A DNA stretch of 64,000 nucleotides from Sphingomonas sp. CFBP 8760 (GTDB taxonomy: Bacteria > Pseudomonadota > Alphaproteobacteria > Sphingomonadales > Sphingomonadaceae): the NCBI RefSeq assembly GCF_014841615.1, contig NZ_JACYUG010000002.1:124001-188000 (forward strand), written 5' to 3'. The notes beneath the pieces were generated by a model. It saw only the letters and a program-made list of their open reading frames with translations. It made no database searches and had not been told where the DNA came from. The stretch's first letter is position 1, and every line of letters begins with the position of its first letter. Shown in pieces: positions 55,588-64,000 of the stretch. The position numbers and the translations under genes are program-made.

Positions 55588-56214
55588 ATGCGGTGGATGC
55601 TGACGATGGCGCTGGGGCTGGTGGCGATGCCCGCCGTTGCGCAGGTGACGCCGCCTGCCGCGCAACCGGCCACGTCACCGCTGCCGCGTGTCGCGATCGT
55701 CACCAGCGCCGGCCGGATCGTGGTGGAGGCGGATACGCGCGCCGCGCCGGTCAGCGCGAACAACTTCCTGCGCTATGTCGATCAGCGCAAGCTGGACGGC
55801 ACCAACTTCTACCGCGTGGTGAAGGTGGCGGACAAATTCGGGTTCGTGCAGTTCGGCTCGAACGGCGACGGCAAACGCTCGCTGCCGCCGATCAGGCATG
55901 AGCCGACCAGCACCACCGGGCTGAAACATCTGGACGGCACCCTGTCCACCGCGCGCCTTGCCCCCGGCACCGCGCGGGGCGAGTTCACCGTCTCGGTCGG
56001 GGACCAGCCGTCGTTCGATGCGGACCCCACCCGCCCCGGCGACAATCAGGGCTATGCTGCGTTCGGCCGGATCGTCGAGGGGATGGATGTCGTGCTGCGG
56101 ATCTTCGATGCGCCCGTCTCGCCCGACAAGACGGTGCGCGGCGCGTTCAAGGGCGAGGTGCCGACTGCGCCGGTCACGGTTCTTACCGCGCGGCGGCTGC
56201 CGGTCACGCCCTGA
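55588..56214 (+). CDS. Periplasmic cyclophilin-type peptidyl-prolyl isomerase
   Basis: 208 residues. Seen: a signal peptide (MRWMLTMALGLVAMPAVAQ), then a cyclophilin fold with GRIVVEADTRAAPVSANNFLRYVD, GTNFYRVVK, FVQFGSNGDG, GEFTVSVGDQPSFDAD and AAFGRIVEGMDVV. Known: such enzymes speed proline isomerisation in exported proteins. The catalytic Arg is present in NFYRVVK; the usual FHR reads FYR. The start is set by the signal peptide. A MITE-like element begins 5 bases after the stop. Confidence 0.88.
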   Translation: MRWMLTMALGLVAMPAVAQVTPPAAQPATSPLPRVAIVTSAGRIVVEADTRAAPVSANNFLRYVDQRKLDGTNFYRVVKVADKFGFVQFGSNGDGKRSLPPIRHEPTSTTGLKHLDGTLSTARLAPGTARGEFTVSVGDQPSFDADPTRPGDNQGYAAFGRIVEGMDVVLRIFDAPVSPDKTVRGAFKGEVPTAPVTVLTARRLPVTP

Positions 56215-56218
56215 GAGG

Positions 56219-56363
56219 CTGTTTGGAAACTCGCAAAAGGGCGAGTTTCAAGGCGGTGCCGGCCCGCTCCCCCTCCCGACCACCCACAGCGTATCCTGAA
56301 TGGGTGGTCGGGAGGGGGAGCGGGCCGGCACCGCAAAACGCGCCACGGCGCGTTCTCAAACAG
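56219..56363. mobile_element. MITE-like nested palindrome, 145 bp
   Basis: Seen: a central 34-bp perfect inverted repeat (56253-56286 and 56301-56334; core GGCCCGCTCCCCCTCCCGAC) with a 14-base spacer. A side hairpin lies on each side: GAAACTCGC/GCGAGTTTC at 56226-56249 and AACGCGCC/GGCGCGTT at 56337-56354. The outermost repeat is CTGTTTG/CAAACAG. No coding capacity. It lies between the cyclophilin gene and proS, 58 bases before the proS start. Confidence 0.6.
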
Positions 56364-56421
56364 ACCCTGATCGGAACGAACGGGCTGGCGAAACCGGCCG
56401 GCATCGGGCAAGCGGGCGGGC

Positions 56422-57954
56422 ATGAAGCACGCCCTTTCCGTCACGCGCGAGGCGGACTTTGCCGCCTGGTATCAGTCCGTCATCACCGAAGCCGACCTTG
56501 CCGAGGAATCCGGCGTCCGCGGCTGCATGGTCATCCGCCCCTGGGGCTATGGCATCTGGGAACGCATCCAGCGGCTGCTCGACGACCGGATCAAGGCGAC
56601 CGGACACGAGAACTGCTATTTCCCGCTGTTCATCCCGCTCTCCTATTTCGAGAAGGAGGCGGAGCATGTCGAGGGGTTCGCCAAGGAGATGGCGGTCGTC
56701 ACGCATCACCGGCTGGTGGCGGACGGCAAGGGCGGGCTGATGCCCGATCCCACCGCGAAGCTGGAGGAGCCGCTGGTCGTGCGGCCGACCTCGGAGACGG
56801 TGATCGGCACCGCCTTTTCGCGCTGGGTGCAGTCGTGGCGTGACCTGCCCGTGCTCATCAACCAATGGGCGAACGTGGTGCGGTGGGAGATGCGGACGCG
56901 GATGTTCCTGCGCACCACCGAATTCCTGTGGCAGGAAGGGCATACCGCCCATGCCACCGCCGACGAGGCGGTGGAGGAGACGTTGCGGATGCTGGAGGTC
57001 TACCGCGAATTCTCCGAAACCTGCCTCGGCGTGCATGTGATCGCGGGCGAGAAGCCGGAGAACGAGCGATTCCCCGGCGCGGTCTCGACCTATTCGATCG
57101 AGGCGATGATGCAGGATGGCAAGGCGTTGCAGGCCGGCACCAGCCATTTCCTCGGCACCAATTTCGCCCATGCCCAGAATATCAAGTTCCAGAACAGCGC
57201 GGGCGAGTTCGAACTGGCGAACACTACCAGTTGGGGGGTGTCGACGCGGATGATCGGTGGCGTCATCATGGTCCACGGCGACGACGACGGCCTGCGCGTG
57301 CCGCCGGCGATCGCGCCGTGGCAGGTGGTGATCGTGCCGATGCTCCGCGACCAGCCCGAAGACGCGGCGATCGTGGACTATTGCCGCAGCCTGCAAAAGG
57401 AACTGGCGGCGCAATCGGCGCTGGGCGAGCCGGTGCGTGCGCTGCTCGACCTGAAACCCGCCAAGGCCGCGACCAAGCGCTGGGGCTGGGTGAAGAAGGG
57501 CGCGCCGATCGTGATCGAGGTCGGCGGGCGCGACGTGGCGGGGGGCAACGTGTCCGTCATCCGTCGCGACCGGCTGTACCGCGAGGACGGCAAGCTCGAT
57601 TCGGCGGTGATGCCGCGCGGCGATCTGGTGGCGGGCGTCGCGCAGACGCTGGCCGATATCCAGGCAACGCTGCTGGCGCAATCGACCGAGCGGCTGCGCG
57701 CGCAGATCGTGCCGGTCGACGATTTCGCCACCGTCGAGGCGCATTTTGCCGACAGCGTCAGGAACCCCGGCTGGGTCGATGTCCGCTGGTCGAAGCCGAC
57801 CGGTGCGGCGCTCGACGCGGTGGTGGAACGGCTGAAGGCGTTGAAGCTGACGATCCGCAACGCGCCGCTGGGCCAGACGCATGGCGATCACGGCCCGTGC
57901 ATCTTCACCGGCGAGCCGGCGGTGGAGCGCATCCTGATCGGGCGGGCATACTGA
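56422..57954 (+). CDS. proS: Prolyl-tRNA synthetase, archaeal/eukaryotic-like type
   Basis: 510 residues. Seen: VIRPWGYGIWERIQRLLDD, HENCYFPLFIPLSYFEKEAEH (class II motif region), LVVRPTSETVIGTAFSRW, VVRWEMRTRMFLRTTEFLWQ (motif 2) and SWGVSTRMIGGVIMVHGDDDG (motif 3), with no editing insertion between motifs 2 and 3. Known: this layout is the type 3 ProRS found in archaea, eukaryotes and scattered bacteria; most alphaproteobacteria have another short form. The C terminus ends in GRAY. Essential for Pro-tRNA. Confidence 0.93.
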   Translation: MKHALSVTREADFAAWYQSVITEADLAEESGVRGCMVIRPWGYGIWERIQRLLDDRIKATGHENCYFPLFIPLSYFEKEAEHVEGFAKEMAVVTHHRLVADGKGGLMPDPTAKLEEPLVVRPTSETVIGTAFSRWVQSWRDLPVLINQWANVVRWEMRTRMFLRTTEFLWQEGHTAHATADEAVEETLRMLEVYREFSETCLGVHVIAGEKPENERFPGAVSTYSIEAMMQDGKALQAGTSHFLGTNFAHAQNIKFQNSAGEFELANTTSWGVSTRMIGGVIMVHGDDDGLRVPPAIAPWQVVIVPMLRDQPEDAAIVDYCRSLQKELAAQSALGEPVRALLDLKPAKAATKRWGWVKKGAPIVIEVGGRDVAGGNVSVIRRDRLYREDGKLDSAVMPRGDLVAGVAQTLADIQATLLAQSTERLRAQIVPVDDFATVEAHFADSVRNPGWVDVRWSKPTGAALDAVVERLKALKLTIRNAPLGQTHGDHGPCIFTGEPAVERILIGRAY

Positions 57955-58001
57955 CGGACGCCCGTCGCCCGATCCGTCGCCGCGCGCTGCCGCCGGGACA
58001 G

Positions 58002-59030
58002 GTGGCGGCGCAGGCCGCGCTGTCGGCGGTGCGGCCGCGCTTCTATCGCGCGGGGCGGCTGGGGCCGCTGACGACGCTGGCGATCCGGGCGGTCGCGGTG
58101 CTGGTGCTGGTCGGAATCGCGCTGGGCGGGCACTGGATCGACCGGGACGGCCTGCGCGACAACAGCGACGGGGCGGTCACGTTCCTGGATATCGTGTATT
58201 TCACGGTCATCACGGTGACGACGGTCGGGTATGGCGATATCGTGCCGGTATCCACCTCGGCGCGGATGTTCGACACGTTCGTCGTCACGCCGATCCGCAT
58301 CTTCGTGTTCCTGATCTTCCTGGGCAGCGCGTACAGCTTCATGTTGCGGCAGGGATGGGAAAGGTGGCGGATGGGCCTGATACGACGCGAACTGAAGGAT
58401 CACGTGATCGTCTGCGGCTATGGCCGGTCGGGCACGGCAGCGGTCGCCGAACTGCTGGAACGCGGGCACGACCCCGGCGACATCGTGGTGGTCGACGAAC
58501 GCGCCGACCGGCTGCGGCTGGCGGAGGAACTGGGCGTGGCCACCGTGGAGGGCGATGCGACGCACAACCGCGTGCTGTCGATCGCCAAGGTCGAGGCGGC
58601 GGCGCAGGTGATCGTGTCGCCGGGGCGCGACGATACCGCGGTGCTGATCGTGCTCACCATCCGCCGGCTATCACCCCATGCCGGCATCGCGGTGGCGATC
58701 GCAGCGATCGAGAACGAACTGCTGGCGCGCGATGCGGGGGCGACGATCATCGTCAATCCGGTCAGCTTCGGGGGGCAGTTGCTGGCGCAATGCACCGCCG
58801 GGCCGCACATCGCCGACTATATGGCCGATCTGGTGACGCGGGGTGGCTCGGTCGAACTGCGCGAGCGCGCGGTGCGGCCGGACGAGATCGGGCGATCGGT
58901 GCGCGAGATCGTCGGCGGGCAGGTGCTGCGCCTGTATCGCGGCGATCGGGCAATCGGGTTCTGGGAGCATGAGGCGATGGCGCTGGCGGCGGGCGACACG
59001 GTGATCGAGGTGGTGCAGGCAGGGAAGTAG
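58002..59030 (+). CDS. Two-helix potassium channel with RCK (TrkA-N) domain
   Basis: 342 residues. Seen: a first membrane helix (TLAIRAVAVLVLVGIALGG), the selectivity filter TVTTVGYGDIVP, a second helix (IRIFVFLIFLGSAYSF), then an RCK domain with VIVCGYGRSGTAAVAELLE (NAD-binding Rossmann motif) and a C-terminal TrkA-C-like part. Known: such channels are gated by ligand binding to the RCK ring. The start is uncertain: GTG 58002 is used; GTG 58029 is also possible. Confidence 0.87.
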   Translation: MAAQAALSAVRPRFYRAGRLGPLTTLAIRAVAVLVLVGIALGGHWIDRDGLRDNSDGAVTFLDIVYFTVITVTTVGYGDIVPVSTSARMFDTFVVTPIRIFVFLIFLGSAYSFMLRQGWERWRMGLIRRELKDHVIVCGYGRSGTAAVAELLERGHDPGDIVVVDERADRLRLAEELGVATVEGDATHNRVLSIAKVEAAAQVIVSPGRDDTAVLIVLTIRRLSPHAGIAVAIAAIENELLARDAGATIIVNPVSFGGQLLAQCTAGPHIADYMADLVTRGGSVELRERAVRPDEIGRSVREIVGGQVLRLYRGDRAIGFWEHEAMALAAGDTVIEVVQAGK

Positions 59031-59075
59031 GGCGGGCAGGGTGACGCGGGCGGTCGCGCGCCCTATCTGCTGTCG

Positions 59076-61268
59076 ATGCCTCGACCCACACCCGGCCTGC
59101 CGACCCGTCCGCAGATCCTCCACTTCATCGAAACCGCCGACAAGCCCGCCGGCAAGCGTGAGATCGCGCGCGCCTTCGGCCTGACCGCGCAGCAGAAGAT
59201 CGCGCTCAAGGCGCTGCTCAAGGACATGGCGGACGAGGGGCTGATCGATGGCGGCCCCGGCCGCGCCTTCCACAAGATGGGCGGCGTGCCCAAGGTGACG
59301 GTGCTGCGCATCGTCGATGTCGATGACGGCGGCAATGTATGGGCGGTGCCCGACCGGTGGGAAGCGGAGACGCCCGCGCCGCGGCTGCGCGTGCGCGACC
59401 GCAAGAAGGGCGCGCTGGGGATCGGCCAGCGTATCCTCGCCCGGACCGAGGACGCCGGGCAGGGCCTGATCGCGCATCCGATGAAGATGCTGGAAAAGGC
59501 GTCGGAACAGATTCTCGGCGTGCTTCGCGAGGAAGGCGGCAAATACTGGCTGACCGGGGTCGAGAAGAAGGAGCGGCGCGAATTCGCGGTGTTCGATCGC
59601 GGCGACGCGGCGGCGGGCGATCTGGTGCTGTGCGACCTCGCCGGTCGTCCCCCCGGCCTGTCGGTGCGGGTGGTGGAGCGGCTGGGCGATCCCTTTGCGC
59701 CGCGTTCCTTCTCGCTGATCGCGATCCACAAGCTGGGCATTCCCGACGTCTTTTCCGAGGCCGCGCTGGAAGAGGCGGAGCGGGTTGCCGCGCAGCCGCT
59801 GGGCGAGGGGCGCGAGGACCTGCGCGACCTGCCGATCGTCGCGATCGATCCCGCCGACGCGCGCGACCATGACGACGCGGTCTGGGCCGCGCCCGACGAC
59901 GATCCGACGAACGAAGGCGGGTGGAAGGCGGTGGTCGCGATCGCCGATGTCGGCTTCTACGTCCGCCCCGGTTCGGCGCTGGACAAGGAGGCGCGCGCGC
60001 GCGGCAATTCGGTCTATTTCCCCGACCGGGTCGTGCCGATGCTGCCCGAAATCCTGTCGGCGCACGTCTGTTCGCTGGTCGAGGGCGAGGATCGCGCCGC
60101 GCTGGCCTGTCATCTGCAGGTGTCGAAATCGGGCGCGCTGAAGGGCTGGCGCTTCACCCGCGCGGTGGTGCGGATCGCGGCCAACATCGCCTATGAGGAT
60201 GCGCAGGCGGTGATCGACCGGGGGGAGGGGGACCTGCTGCCCGTGCTCCGCCCGCTATGGGCATGCTGGCACGCGCTGGCCAAGGCGCGGGACGCGCGCG
60301 AACCGCTCGACCTCGATCTGCCGGAACGCCGGGTCGTGCTGGACGAGAAGGGGCGCATCCTCTCGGTCGCGCCGCGTGAACGGCTGGATGCGCACCGGCT
60401 GATCGAGGATTACATGATCGCCGCCAACGTCGCCGCCGCCAAGGCGCTGGAGGCGAAGAAGGCACCGGTGATGTACCGCGTCCACCTGCCGCCCAGCCGC
60501 GAGAAGCTGGTGGCGCTGAAGGATTATCTGGAGACGTTCGACGTGCCCTTCGCGCTGGGGCAGGTGGTGAAGCCGGCGACGTTCAACCATATCCTGACCC
60601 GGATCGGCGAGGCGGATTTCCGCCCGCAGGTGATGGAGCAGGTGCTGCGCACCCAGACGCAGGCTTATTACGCCCCCGCCAATCAGGGGCATTTCGGCCT
60701 GTCGCTGGGCAGCTACGCGCACTTCACCTCGCCGATCCGGCGTTATGCCGATCTGGTCGTCCACCGCGCGCTGGCGGGCGCCTATACGCTGGGGCCGGGC
60801 GGGCAATTGCCCGATGGCGACGAGATGGAGCGGATCGGCGAGGGGATCAGCCGGCTGGAACGCCGCGCGATGGAGGCGGAGCGCGATACCGTCGATCGCT
60901 ATGTCGCCGCCTTCCTGTCGGAACGGGTGGGGGACGAGGTGGATGCCCGCATCACCGGCGTGCAGAATTACGGCTTCTTCGCCACGGTCGAGGGGATCGG
61001 TGGCGACGGGTTGATGTCGGTCCGCGATCTGGGCGGCGAGTATTTCCGCTTCGACGAGGCGGCACGGACCTTGGTCGGAGAGACGAGCGGCGATGCCTAT
61101 GCGCTGGGGCAGCGGCTAAGGCTGCGGCTGGCGGAGGCGAACCCGGTGTCGGGCGCGCTGCGGTTCGAACTGCCCGGCGGCAAGGCGGCGGCACCGCCGC
61201 GCGGGCCGCGCGTGCTGAAGCGGCGGGGCCGGCCGGCCAATATCCGGCATCAGGGCAAGCGGCGATGA
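59076..61268 (+). CDS. rnr: Ribonuclease R
   Basis: 730 residues. Seen: an N-terminal winged-helix-like part (about 1-70), cold-shock domains, the RNB domain with the metal-binding AIDPADARDHDDAVWA and LIEDYMIAANVAAAKAL, SLGSYAHFTSPIRRYADLVVHR, and a C-terminal S1 domain (RITGVQNYGFFATVEGIGGDG) with a basic tail. Known: it degrades structured RNA 3' to 5' processively. A REP-like palindrome follows, convergent with the ABC exporter gene. Confidence 0.95.
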   Translation: MPRPTPGLPTRPQILHFIETADKPAGKREIARAFGLTAQQKIALKALLKDMADEGLIDGGPGRAFHKMGGVPKVTVLRIVDVDDGGNVWAVPDRWEAETPAPRLRVRDRKKGALGIGQRILARTEDAGQGLIAHPMKMLEKASEQILGVLREEGGKYWLTGVEKKERREFAVFDRGDAAAGDLVLCDLAGRPPGLSVRVVERLGDPFAPRSFSLIAIHKLGIPDVFSEAALEEAERVAAQPLGEGREDLRDLPIVAIDPADARDHDDAVWAAPDDDPTNEGGWKAVVAIADVGFYVRPGSALDKEARARGNSVYFPDRVVPMLPEILSAHVCSLVEGEDRAALACHLQVSKSGALKGWRFTRAVVRIAANIAYEDAQAVIDRGEGDLLPVLRPLWACWHALAKARDAREPLDLDLPERRVVLDEKGRILSVAPRERLDAHRLIEDYMIAANVAAAKALEAKKAPVMYRVHLPPSREKLVALKDYLETFDVPFALGQVVKPATFNHILTRIGEADFRPQVMEQVLRTQTQAYYAPANQGHFGLSLGSYAHFTSPIRRYADLVVHRALAGAYTLGPGGQLPDGDEMERIGEGISRLERRAMEAERDTVDRYVAAFLSERVGDEVDARITGVQNYGFFATVEGIGGDGLMSVRDLGGEYFRFDEAARTLVGETSGDAYALGQRLRLRLAEANPVSGALRFELPGGKAAAPPRGPRVLKRRGRPANIRHQGKRR

Positions 61269-61302
61269 TCCATCGCAGGATGGCATCGGCCTGACCCCCA
61301 AT

Positions 61303-61381
61303 CCGTCATTGCGAGCGCAGCGAAGCAATCCAGGGCGTCCTGATCCGGCCCTGGATTGCTTCGCTGCGCTCGCCATGACGG
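61303..61381. repeat. REP-like repeat B, complete palindrome
   Basis: 34-bp arms at 61303-61336 (begins CCGTCATTGCGAGCGCAGCG) and 61348-61381 match with one mismatch around an 11-base loop. Related copies lie at 46329-46408 and 31384-31414. It lies between the convergent rnr and ABC exporter genes and may act as a terminator for both. Confidence 0.85.
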
Positions 61382-61455
61382 ACATCAGGCCCCATCATTT
61401 AACCGTCATCGTTTCGGTGCCCTGACGATGACGGGATCGGTTGGGTGATCGCCCG

Positions 61456-63255
61456 TCACGCTCCGGCGTGGAACTGCAATCCCGCCAGCCGCGCATAGAG
61501 GCCGCCGCCCGCGATCAGATCGGCATGGGTGCCCTGCTCGACGATCCGCCCCTCGTCCATCACCACGATCCGGCCGGCGGCGCGGACGGTGGCGAGGCGG
61601 TGGGCGATGACGAGCGTGGTGCGATCCGCCATCAGCCGTTCCAGCGCTTCCTGCACCAGTCGCTCGCTTTCGGCGTCCAGCGCGCTGGTCGCCTCGTCCA
61701 GCAACAGGATGGGGGCATCGCGGAGCAGCGCGCGGGCGATCGTCAGCCGCTGGCGCTGCCCGCCGGACAGGCGCGCGCCGCCTTCACCCAGATAGGTATC
61801 GAGACCATCGGGCAGGCGGCGCAGGAATTCGGCGGCGTTGGCTGCCTCCGCCGCGTCCCACAGGGCATCGTCTCCCGCTTCCCAGCGGCCATAGCGGAGA
61901 TTGTCGCGCGCGGAGGCCGCGAAGATCACGGTTTCCTGCGGCACCATCGCGATCCGCGCGCGCAACTGCGCCGGATCGGCATCGGTCAGGGGGACGCCAT
62001 CGACGAGGATGTGCCCCTGTTCGGGATCGTAGAAGCGCTGTGCCAGCTGGAACAGCGTCGACTTGCCCGCGCCGGAGGGGCCGACCACCGCCACCGTCTG
62101 GCCCGGTGCGATATCGAGCGAGAAGCCGTCGAGCGCGAGGATTTCGGGGCGGGTCGGATAGCGGAAGCCGACCCCCTCGAACCGGATCGCCCCGCGTGGC
62201 GGCACCGGAAAGGCGACGGGGTTCGCCGGCGCCGCGATCTCGGGCACCTCGCGTTCCAGTTCCGCGAGCCGGCTGGCCGCACCGGCCCCGCGCAGCAGGT
62301 CGCCATAGACTTCGGTCAGCGCGCCGAACGCCCCCGCGACGATGCCGCCGGTCAGCACGAACGCCGCGATCGATCCGCCGCTGAGGCGGCCGGCGGCGAC
62401 ATCGACCGCACCCTCCCACAGCACCAGCGTGATCGACCCGAAGACCAGGCCGATCACGGTCGCCGTCATCACCGCGCGCAGCGCGTTGCGGCGGCGCGCG
62501 GCGGCGAAGGTCGCCTCCACCGCGGTGCCGAAGCGTGCCGCCTCACGCGGTTCCTGTCCGAACGCCTGCACGATCCGCATCGCGCCCAGCACCTCGGTGG
62601 TGATCGTCCCGACCTCGGCGATGCGGTCCTGCGAGGCGCGCGAATAGCGGCGGACGCGCTTGCCCAGCACCGTCATCGGCAGGATGATGAGCGGGATGCC
62701 CAGCGTCAGCATCCCCGCCAGTTTCGGCGAGATGACGAACAGGTAGATCAGCCCGCCGATGCCGGTGAACATGTTGCGCAGCGCGATCGACACGGTGCTG
62801 CCGACGATCATCTCGATCAGCGCGGTATCCGAGGTCAGGCGCGAGGCGATCTCCGACGGGCGGTTCTCCTCGAAGAAGCGGGGGCTGAGGCGCAGCAGGT
62901 GGCGCTGCACGTCCGTCCGGATATCCGCCACCACCCGTTCGCCCAGCCACGAGACGTAGTAGAAGCGGATCGCGGTGGCGACCGCGAGCACCACGACGAT
63001 CATCAGCAGGTAATGGAACGAGGTGGCGAACGACGTGCCCCCCTGACCGGCGAAACCCCGGTCGATCACCCGCTTGAAGCCATAGGGGATGCCGATCGTC
63101 GCCGCCGAGGTGGTGAGCAGGGCGGCGCCGGCGATCGCGATCCGGCCGGGATAGCGACGGGCATGACGCCAGACCATGCCGAGATCGCCGAGGCGGCGGC
63201 GGTCGTCCGCCGGCGGGGTCCCGGTGGGGGCGGGCGGGGTGTCGCGTCGGGCCAT
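61456..63255 (-). CDS. ABC exporter (fused permease-ATPase, MsbA/ABCB type)
   Basis: 599 residues. Seen: six predicted helices in the first 320 residues, then an ATPase with VGPSGAGKSTLFQLAQRFYD (Walker A), ARIAMVPQETVIFA (Q-loop), LSGGQRQRLTIARALL (signature) and ILLLDEATSALD (Walker B), and IAHRLATV. Known: half-transporters of this class dimerise and export lipids, drugs or peptides. The family often includes MsbA-like lipid flippases. Start 63255 (MARRDTPP) matches family length; an in-frame extension upstream has no similarity. Confidence 0.93.
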   Translation of the reverse strand: MARRDTPPAPTGTPPADDRRRLGDLGMVWRHARRYPGRIAIAGAALLTTSAATIGIPYGFKRVIDRGFAGQGGTSFATSFHYLLMIVVVLAVATAIRFYYVSWLGERVVADIRTDVQRHLLRLSPRFFEENRPSEIASRLTSDTALIEMIVGSTVSIALRNMFTGIGGLIYLFVISPKLAGMLTLGIPLIILPMTVLGKRVRRYSRASQDRIAEVGTITTEVLGAMRIVQAFGQEPREAARFGTAVEATFAAARRRNALRAVMTATVIGLVFGSITLVLWEGAVDVAAGRLSGGSIAAFVLTGGIVAGAFGALTEVYGDLLRGAGAASRLAELEREVPEIAAPANPVAFPVPPRGAIRFEGVGFRYPTRPEILALDGFSLDIAPGQTVAVVGPSGAGKSTLFQLAQRFYDPEQGHILVDGVPLTDADPAQLRARIAMVPQETVIFAASARDNLRYGRWEAGDDALWDAAEAANAAEFLRRLPDGLDTYLGEGGARLSGGQRQRLTIARALLRDAPILLLDEATSALDAESERLVQEALERLMADRTTLVIAHRLATVRAAGRIVVMDEGRIVEQGTHADLIAGGGLYARLAGLQFHAGA

Positions 63256-63423
63256 GCGCCTGCGCCTAGCAGCGCGGGGCACCCCGCTCAACGCCGCGTA
63301 TCGTTCGGTAACGATCGATGTGGTAGACGGGGTGGCATGGAGCGTTTGCCGCCGGGCGGACGTTGCCGATAAGTAATTAGGCACTTCGTCCAGACACGCC
63401 TATCTTGGGCCAAAGGATACCCG

Positions 63424-64000
63424 ATGCTTTACCACGCCTATGAAATGCAGCGTTCCATGATGGCCGGCGCCAGCGCCATGGCCAATTTTGGTGCGGGTCT
63501 GCTGCAGAACCCCGCCAATCCCTTCGCTTATCTGGGTGGCGGCGCGATCGTCGGCTCCGCGCTGGAAGTGTTCGCCCATGCCGCCGCCCCGCGCGGCAAG
63601 CCCGCATTCGGGTTCACCCATACCAGCATCGACGGGCGCGACGTGCCGATCCACGAGGAGATCGTGCTGCGCAAGCCGTTCGGCCAGCTCAAGCGGTTCC
63701 GTCGCGAGGGGGTGGAGGGTGGCCCCAGGCTGCTGATCGTCGCGCCGATGTCGGGCCATTTCGCCACGCTGCTGCGCGGCACGGTGGAACGGATGCTGCC
63801 CTTCGCCGACGTCTACATCACCGACTGGCGCGATGCGAAGCTGGTGCCGATGTCGGCCGGGCGTTTCGATCTGGACGATTACGTCGATTATCTGGTCGAA
63901 TTCCTGACCGCGATGGGCCGTGACGGCGACCCCCGTTCGCACATGCTGGCGGTGTGCCAGCCCTCCGTCCCCGCCTATGCCACCGCCGCGGTGATGAGCG
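63424..64000 (+). CDS. phaZ: Intracellular polyhydroxyalkanoate depolymerase, N-terminal part
   Basis: Only the first 192 residues are in the window; the gene runs off the right edge. Seen: MLYHAYEMQRSMMAGASAMA, RFRREGVEGGPRLLIVAPMS, LLRGTVERMLPFADVYITDW and the nucleophile region MLAVCQPSVPAYA with a Cys in the lipase-box position. Known: in intracellular PhaZ enzymes this Cys cleaves stored PHB. The C-terminal catalytic Asp and His are outside. The 168-base gap to the divergent ABC gene should hold its promoter. Confidence 0.85.
   Translation, partial: MLYHAYEMQRSMMAGASAMANFGAGLLQNPANPFAYLGGGAIVGSALEVFAHAAAPRGKPAFGFTHTSIDGRDVPIHEEIVLRKPFGQLKRFRREGVEGGPRLLIVAPMSGHFATLLRGTVERMLPFADVYITDWRDAKLVPMSAGRFDLDDYVDYLVEFLTAMGRDGDPRSHMLAVCQPSVPAYATAAVMS

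Noticed and set aside
61441..63372. A 643-residue open frame on the plus strand opposite the ABC exporter
   Set aside because: It is a shadow of the exporter in GC-rich DNA: Arg/Gly/His-rich, no domain, no ribosome site, while the minus strand encodes all ABC motifs.

Overview
The window is about 64 kb of GC-rich chromosomal DNA from an alphaproteobacterium, most likely a Sphingomonas or close relative. The clues are a PEPxxWA sorting tail of the sphingomonad kind, a DUF4893 lipoprotein, a TamA/TamB pair, a BLUF protein, CtrA-type half-sites (TTAACCAT) and very compact gene packing with many ATGA and GTGA overlaps. No rRNA, CRISPR array, prophage or intact insertion sequence is visible. One tRNA gene (Arg, CCT anticodon) is present. 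Both edges cut genes: selO on the left and a phaZ-like depolymerase on the right.

Layout. 0-8 kb: selO start, hydrolases, an SDR/GH130 sugar-phosphorylase pair, a PEP-CTERM protein, a glycosyltransferase and a flavin oxidoreductase. 8-14 kb: small envelope proteins, a 2-hydroxyacid dehydrogenase, a GAF/HWE-like kinase-receiver pair and a thiolase. 14-22 kb: a short prepilin peptidase and tamA-tamB for outer-membrane assembly. 22-28 kb: a Baeyer-Villiger type monooxygenase, then a signalling block (17-codon ORF, EAL phosphodiesterase, TPR hybrid kinase, receiver). 28-31 kb: NDUFAF5-like methyltransferase, comF, grxC, a nitrilase-family amidase, DUF1178 and tRNA-Arg. 32-37.4 kb: two small stress-type proteins and a tightly coupled formaldehyde/C1-pterin cluster (frmA, VOC, purU, fghA, folE, FolM-like SDR). 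37.5-44.4 kb: branched-chain amino acid genes (leuA; ilvB-ilvN-ilvC) with BLUF and YceI genes between them. 44.5-49.8 kb: miaA, serB, pyrB with an inactive dihydroorotase homologue, and ruvX. 49.8-59 kb: DUF3089 hydrolase, gatC-gatA-glycosyltransferase-gatB, a cyclophilin, an archaeal/eukaryotic-type proS and a K+ channel. 59-64 kb: rnr, an ABC exporter and phaZ.

The clearest functional unit is the frmA-to-folE run. It should oxidise formaldehyde through glutathione to formate (FrmA, FghA), release formate from 10-formyl-THF (PurU) and supply reduced pterins (FolE plus the FolM-like reductase). The ilv and leu genes feed leucine, isoleucine and valine synthesis. The 23.5-28 kb block looks like a c-di-GMP and phosphorelay module that CtrA may control.

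The most unusual non-coding content is a set of palindromic repeats. There are two MITE-like elements: 36449-36638, whose ends carry the folE stop and the next gene's start, and 56219-56363. There are also two REP-like families, one with two copies and one with three, found mostly in gaps between convergent genes. Two smaller structures stand out: a perfect hairpin abutting the start codon of the 106-residue protein gene at 37.9 kb, and a dyad flanked by 7-bp direct repeats upstream of leuA.
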